From RPQJ01 sp963731105 (GTDB taxonomy: Bacteria; Pseudomonadota; Gammaproteobacteria; Steroidobacterales; Steroidobacteraceae): a stretch of 64,000 nt of DNA. The stretch spans positions 62,001 to 126,000 of the forward strand of contig CAVSUM010000010.1 in assembly GCA_963731105.1 (NCBI GenBank), given 5' to 3'. Both the position numbers and the translations under genes were made by a program. This document shows, piece by piece, positions 61,642-64,000 of this stretch (positions within the stretch are counted from its first letter, which is position 1; every line of letters starts with the position of its first letter). The notes below the pieces were generated by a model. It saw nothing but the letters and a program-made list of their open reading frames with translations. It searched no databases and had not been told where the DNA came from.

Positions 61642-62079
61642 TCACTGGACGCTGATCGTCACCGGCCGTGCCTTCTCCACGGCCATCCGCGGCATGTGGA
61701 CCGTCAGCACTCCGTCCTTCGATTCGGCACGGATCGCCGTCACGTCCACGTCCTCGGGCAGCACGAAGCTGCGCTCGAACATGCCGAAGTAGCGCTCGGT
61801 GCGGTGCACCTTGTCGCCCTTCTCCTCCTTCTCGACCTTGCGCTCGCCGCGCACGGTGAGCACGCCGTCGTCGAACAGGACCTTCACGTCCTCCTTCCTG
61901 ACTTCGGGCAGGTCGAGCTTGATCAGGTACTCCTTGTCGCGCTCGACGATGTCGGCAAGCGGCATGAACTCGTCGAGCCCCTCGCCGGTGCGGCCCACCG
62001 GCATGCGGCCGAAGATCGGCGCAAAGCCCTTGAAGAAGTCGTCCATTTCACGGAACGGCTCCCATCTGGTCAGTCTCAT
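61642..62079 (-). CDS. Small heat-shock protein Hsp20
   Basis: A 145-residue alpha-crystallin-domain chaperone. LADIVERDKEYLIKLDLPEV starts the domain, DDGVLTVRGERK is its central strand pair, and ESKDGVLTVHMPR its end, with a short C-terminal tail (VTISVQ). Its ATG at 62079 is preceded by GAGGAGG about six bases upstream. It prevents aggregation of unfolded proteins. It is divergent from the FixL gene with 195 bases between starts; no clear heat-shock promoter was confirmed. Confidence 0.95.
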   Translation of the reverse strand: MRLTRWEPFREMDDFFKGFAPIFGRMPVGRTGEGLDEFMPLADIVERDKEYLIKLDLPEVRKEDVKVLFDDGVLTVRGERKVEKEEKGDKVHRTERYFGMFERSFVLPEDVDVTAIRAESKDGVLTVHMPRMAVEKARPVTISVQ

Positions 62080-62274
62080 GGGTGCCTCCTCGGGTCTCCC
62101 CGGTCACGCAACACAACCTGCGGCCGGCGAACCCCGCCGGGCCGCGGTACTATTCTCCGTGACGCGGCGGCGAGACGGTATTCGCGACGCTTCGTAGCCC
62201 GGTTGGCGGTAATACCTAGTCCGGGCACGCCCGTTCCCTTAGGATTGGCGGCTCGACCCCGGTCCGTGGACGCG

Positions 62275-63838
62275 ATGCCCAGCAAACACACCCAGGCAGC
62301 CCGTGGCGCCGCTGCGCGCCAGACCCGCTCCCGGCAGGGGCTCGAGTACCGGGCCGTGCTGGACGCGGCGGTCGACGCCATCATCGTCATCGACCACCTG
62401 GGCACGATCCAGGAATTCAGCCAGGCCGCGCAGCGGGTGTTCGGCTACGTGCCCGAGGAGATCATCGGCCACAACGTCCGCGACCTGATGCCCGAGCCCT
62501 GGCGCAGCGAGCACGACGGCTACCTGCAGCGCTACCACGAGACGCGCTCGCCGCACATCATCGGCGTCGGCCGCGAGGTGCGGGCGCGGCGCAAGGACGG
62601 CAGCATCTTCGCCTGCGACCTCGCGGTGGGCCGGGTGCAGGGCATGGAGCCGCCGCGCTTCATCGGCTTCATCCGCGACATCACCGCGCGCAAGGATGCC
62701 GAGGAGCAGCTGCGGCGCAGCGAGGCCGAGCTGCGCCTGGCGCAGGAACTCGCCAACCTCGGCAACTACGTGATCCACGCCGACGGCAGCGCGCCCGACT
62801 ACTTCTCGCCGCAGCTGCACCGCATCCTCGGCGTCGAGCCGCACGACCGCGGTATCGTGCGCGAGGAATTCGTCGGCAAGTGGGTGCATCCCTCCGACCG
62901 CAAGCGCGTCGCGGTCGAGTTCTCGCGCATGGAGGCCGGCAAGGGCTCGCTCGACCTCGAGTACCAGGTGGTGCTGCGCGACGGCACGGTCAAGCACCTG
63001 CACCACCTGATGCAGGCCGTGTTCGGCGTGGACGGCCGGCTGCAGAAGTACGTCGGCACGATCCACGACATCACCGACCGGCGCCGCGCCGAGGACGAGG
63101 CGCGCGTGCTGCAGGAGCGCCTGACGCACTTCAGCCGCCTGTCGACCATGGGCGAGATGGCCGCGGGCCTCGCGCACGAGATCAACCAGCCGCTGTCGGC
63201 GATCGCCACCTACGCGCAGGCCTGCCAGCGCCTGATCCGGCAGCCGGACCACGAGATCGAGGACGTGCTCGCCGCGCTCGAGCAGATCAATGCGCAGGCG
63301 CTGCGCGCCGGCGAGGTGATCCGCCGCCTGCGCAATTTCGTGAAGAACCGCGAGGTGAAGCGCGAACCGGTCAACTGCGCGCGCCTGCTCGAGGACCTGA
63401 GCACGCTCGCCGAGACCGACGCGCGGCTGCACAACATTCGGCTGCGCATCGACTGCCGCGAGCCGCTGCCGACCGTGTACGCCGACCCGATCCAGCTGCA
63501 GCAGGTGGTCCTGAACCTGGTCCGCAACGCCATCGACGCGATGAGCGACGCGCCCGAGGACCAGCGCGAGGTGCGTGCTCACCACCCGCGAGGCGGCCGA
63601 CGGCGAGGTCGAGATCACCGTGGCCGACCACGGCACCGGCCTCGCGCCCGAGGCCACCGAGCACCTGTTCAACCCGTTTTTCACGACCAAGGCCAGCGGC
63701 ACCGGCCTCGGCCTGGCCATCAGCCGCTCCATCGTGCGCGCCCACGGCGGGCGCCTGTGGCACACTCCCAATGATGGATGCGGGGTCCGTTTTCACTTCA
63801 CGCTGCCGGTGTCCCCGGCGGTCTCGACAGGGGAATGA
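62275..63838 (+). CDS. fixL: FixL-type haem-PAS oxygen sensor histidine kinase (single frameshift)
   Basis: Begins at an ATG at 62275. The first PAS (about 25-145) aligns with rhizobial FixL, including LMPEPWRSEHDGY with His80 matching the FixL haem ligand, and HIIGVGREV with Arg100 matching the O2-contacting arginine at the same spacing. A second PAS follows (about 150-270). HisKA has GLAHEINQPLSAI (His301). After REVR at about 63572 the frame changes; the ATPase part resumes VLTTREAADGEVEITVADHG (G1 region), NPFFTTKASGTGLGLAIS (G2), ending 63838. Oxygen binding should inhibit the kinase. FixJ follows. Confidence 0.9.
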
Positions 63839-63841
63839 CGC

Positions 63842-64000
63842 GTGATCAAGGAACAGAAGCCCACGGTGTTCGTAGTCGACGACGATGCGGCGGTGCGCGA
63901 TTCGCTGCGGCTGTTGCTCAAGTCCGTGGGGCTGCCCGTCGAGGTGTTCGAGTCGGCGCAGGACTTCCTCGACGCCGAGCGCGACGACCGGCCCGGCTGC
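63842..64000 (+). CDS. fixJ: FixJ-type response regulator, N-terminal fragment
   Basis: A GTG at 63842, three bases after the fixL stop, opens KEQKPTVFVVDDDAAVRDS, the receiver start with the acidic pair before the phospho-Asp, then LRLLLKSVGLPVEVFESAQ, as in FixJ. The window ends after 53 codons, before the phosphorylation site and the DNA-binding domain. The pairing with fixL makes the LuxR-type FixJ identity likely. Its target could be the divergent uspE/ccoN promoter. Confidence 0.85.
   Translation, partial: MIKEQKPTVFVVDDDAAVRDSLRLLLKSVGLPVEVFESAQDFLDAERDDRPGC

Overview
The window is a very GC-rich chromosomal segment with dense, mostly short-gapped genes. The gene set suggests a gammaproteobacterium: E. 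coli-type MurB, two-ACT IlvA, a PA0069-type radical SAM gene under a LexA box, a GlnK-type PII gene behind a sigma-54-like promoter, and a ccoNOQP/ccoGHIS cluster. A Steroidobacter/Nevskia/Xanthomonad-like relative is possible, but the genus cannot be fixed from this sequence. No rRNA, tRNA, CRISPR array, transposase or phage gene was seen.

Layout. 1-1656: AmmeMemoRadiSam triad (partial radical SAM gene on the minus strand, MEMO and AMMECR1 on the plus strand). 1851-4390: a CFA-synthase-like methyltransferase and a TPR/TonB-domain protein. 4375-17751: a minus-strand run of about eleven genes, most of them overlapping or almost touching. It encodes three or four lipoproteins, a Ser/Thr kinase fused to a membrane anchor and TPR-like region, an FHA-like/PEGA/FGE membrane protein, a small Pro/Ala-rich exported protein, an ExbB/TolQ/MotA-type channel, an Hsp70-like/FHA fusion and two membrane-anchored vWA proteins sharing one N-terminal anchor motif. 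This is the best candidate for an undescribed system: a phospho-regulated, probably proton-motive-force-driven envelope machine. 17825-33477: housekeeping and accessory genes (radical SAM, transporters, DUF885 peptidase-like protein, TolB-like TPR protein, hydrolases, ilvA, glutamine-synthetase-like, murB, gloA). 33616-41258: DsbA-like protein, broken chrA, ilvB and ilvN divergent from each other, GST, thioesterase, two structured repeats, alcohol dehydrogenase, CIA30. 41422-52788: BamA/TamA-like porin, qor, 2Fe-2S ferredoxin, PII protein, DASS transporter, ferredoxin reductase, PHA synthase, GGDEF/EAL regulator, tandem Usp protein. 53008-61470: complete cbb3 oxidase structural and assembly operon. 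61642-64000: Hsp20, a FixL-type haem-PAS kinase and the start of FixJ.

How the genes work together. FixL keeps the haem-ligand histidine and the O2-contacting arginine of rhizobial FixL, FixJ follows directly, and a FixJ-box-like sequence lies between the universal stress gene and ccoN. The right third therefore looks like a self-contained oxygen-sensing and microaerobic-respiration module.

Quality. At least a dozen well-conserved genes are split by single-base frame changes, some in G runs, with intact coding on both sides. This looks more like residual assembly indels than gene decay, so affected genes are described across the shift. Three families of intergenic inverted repeats are also present.
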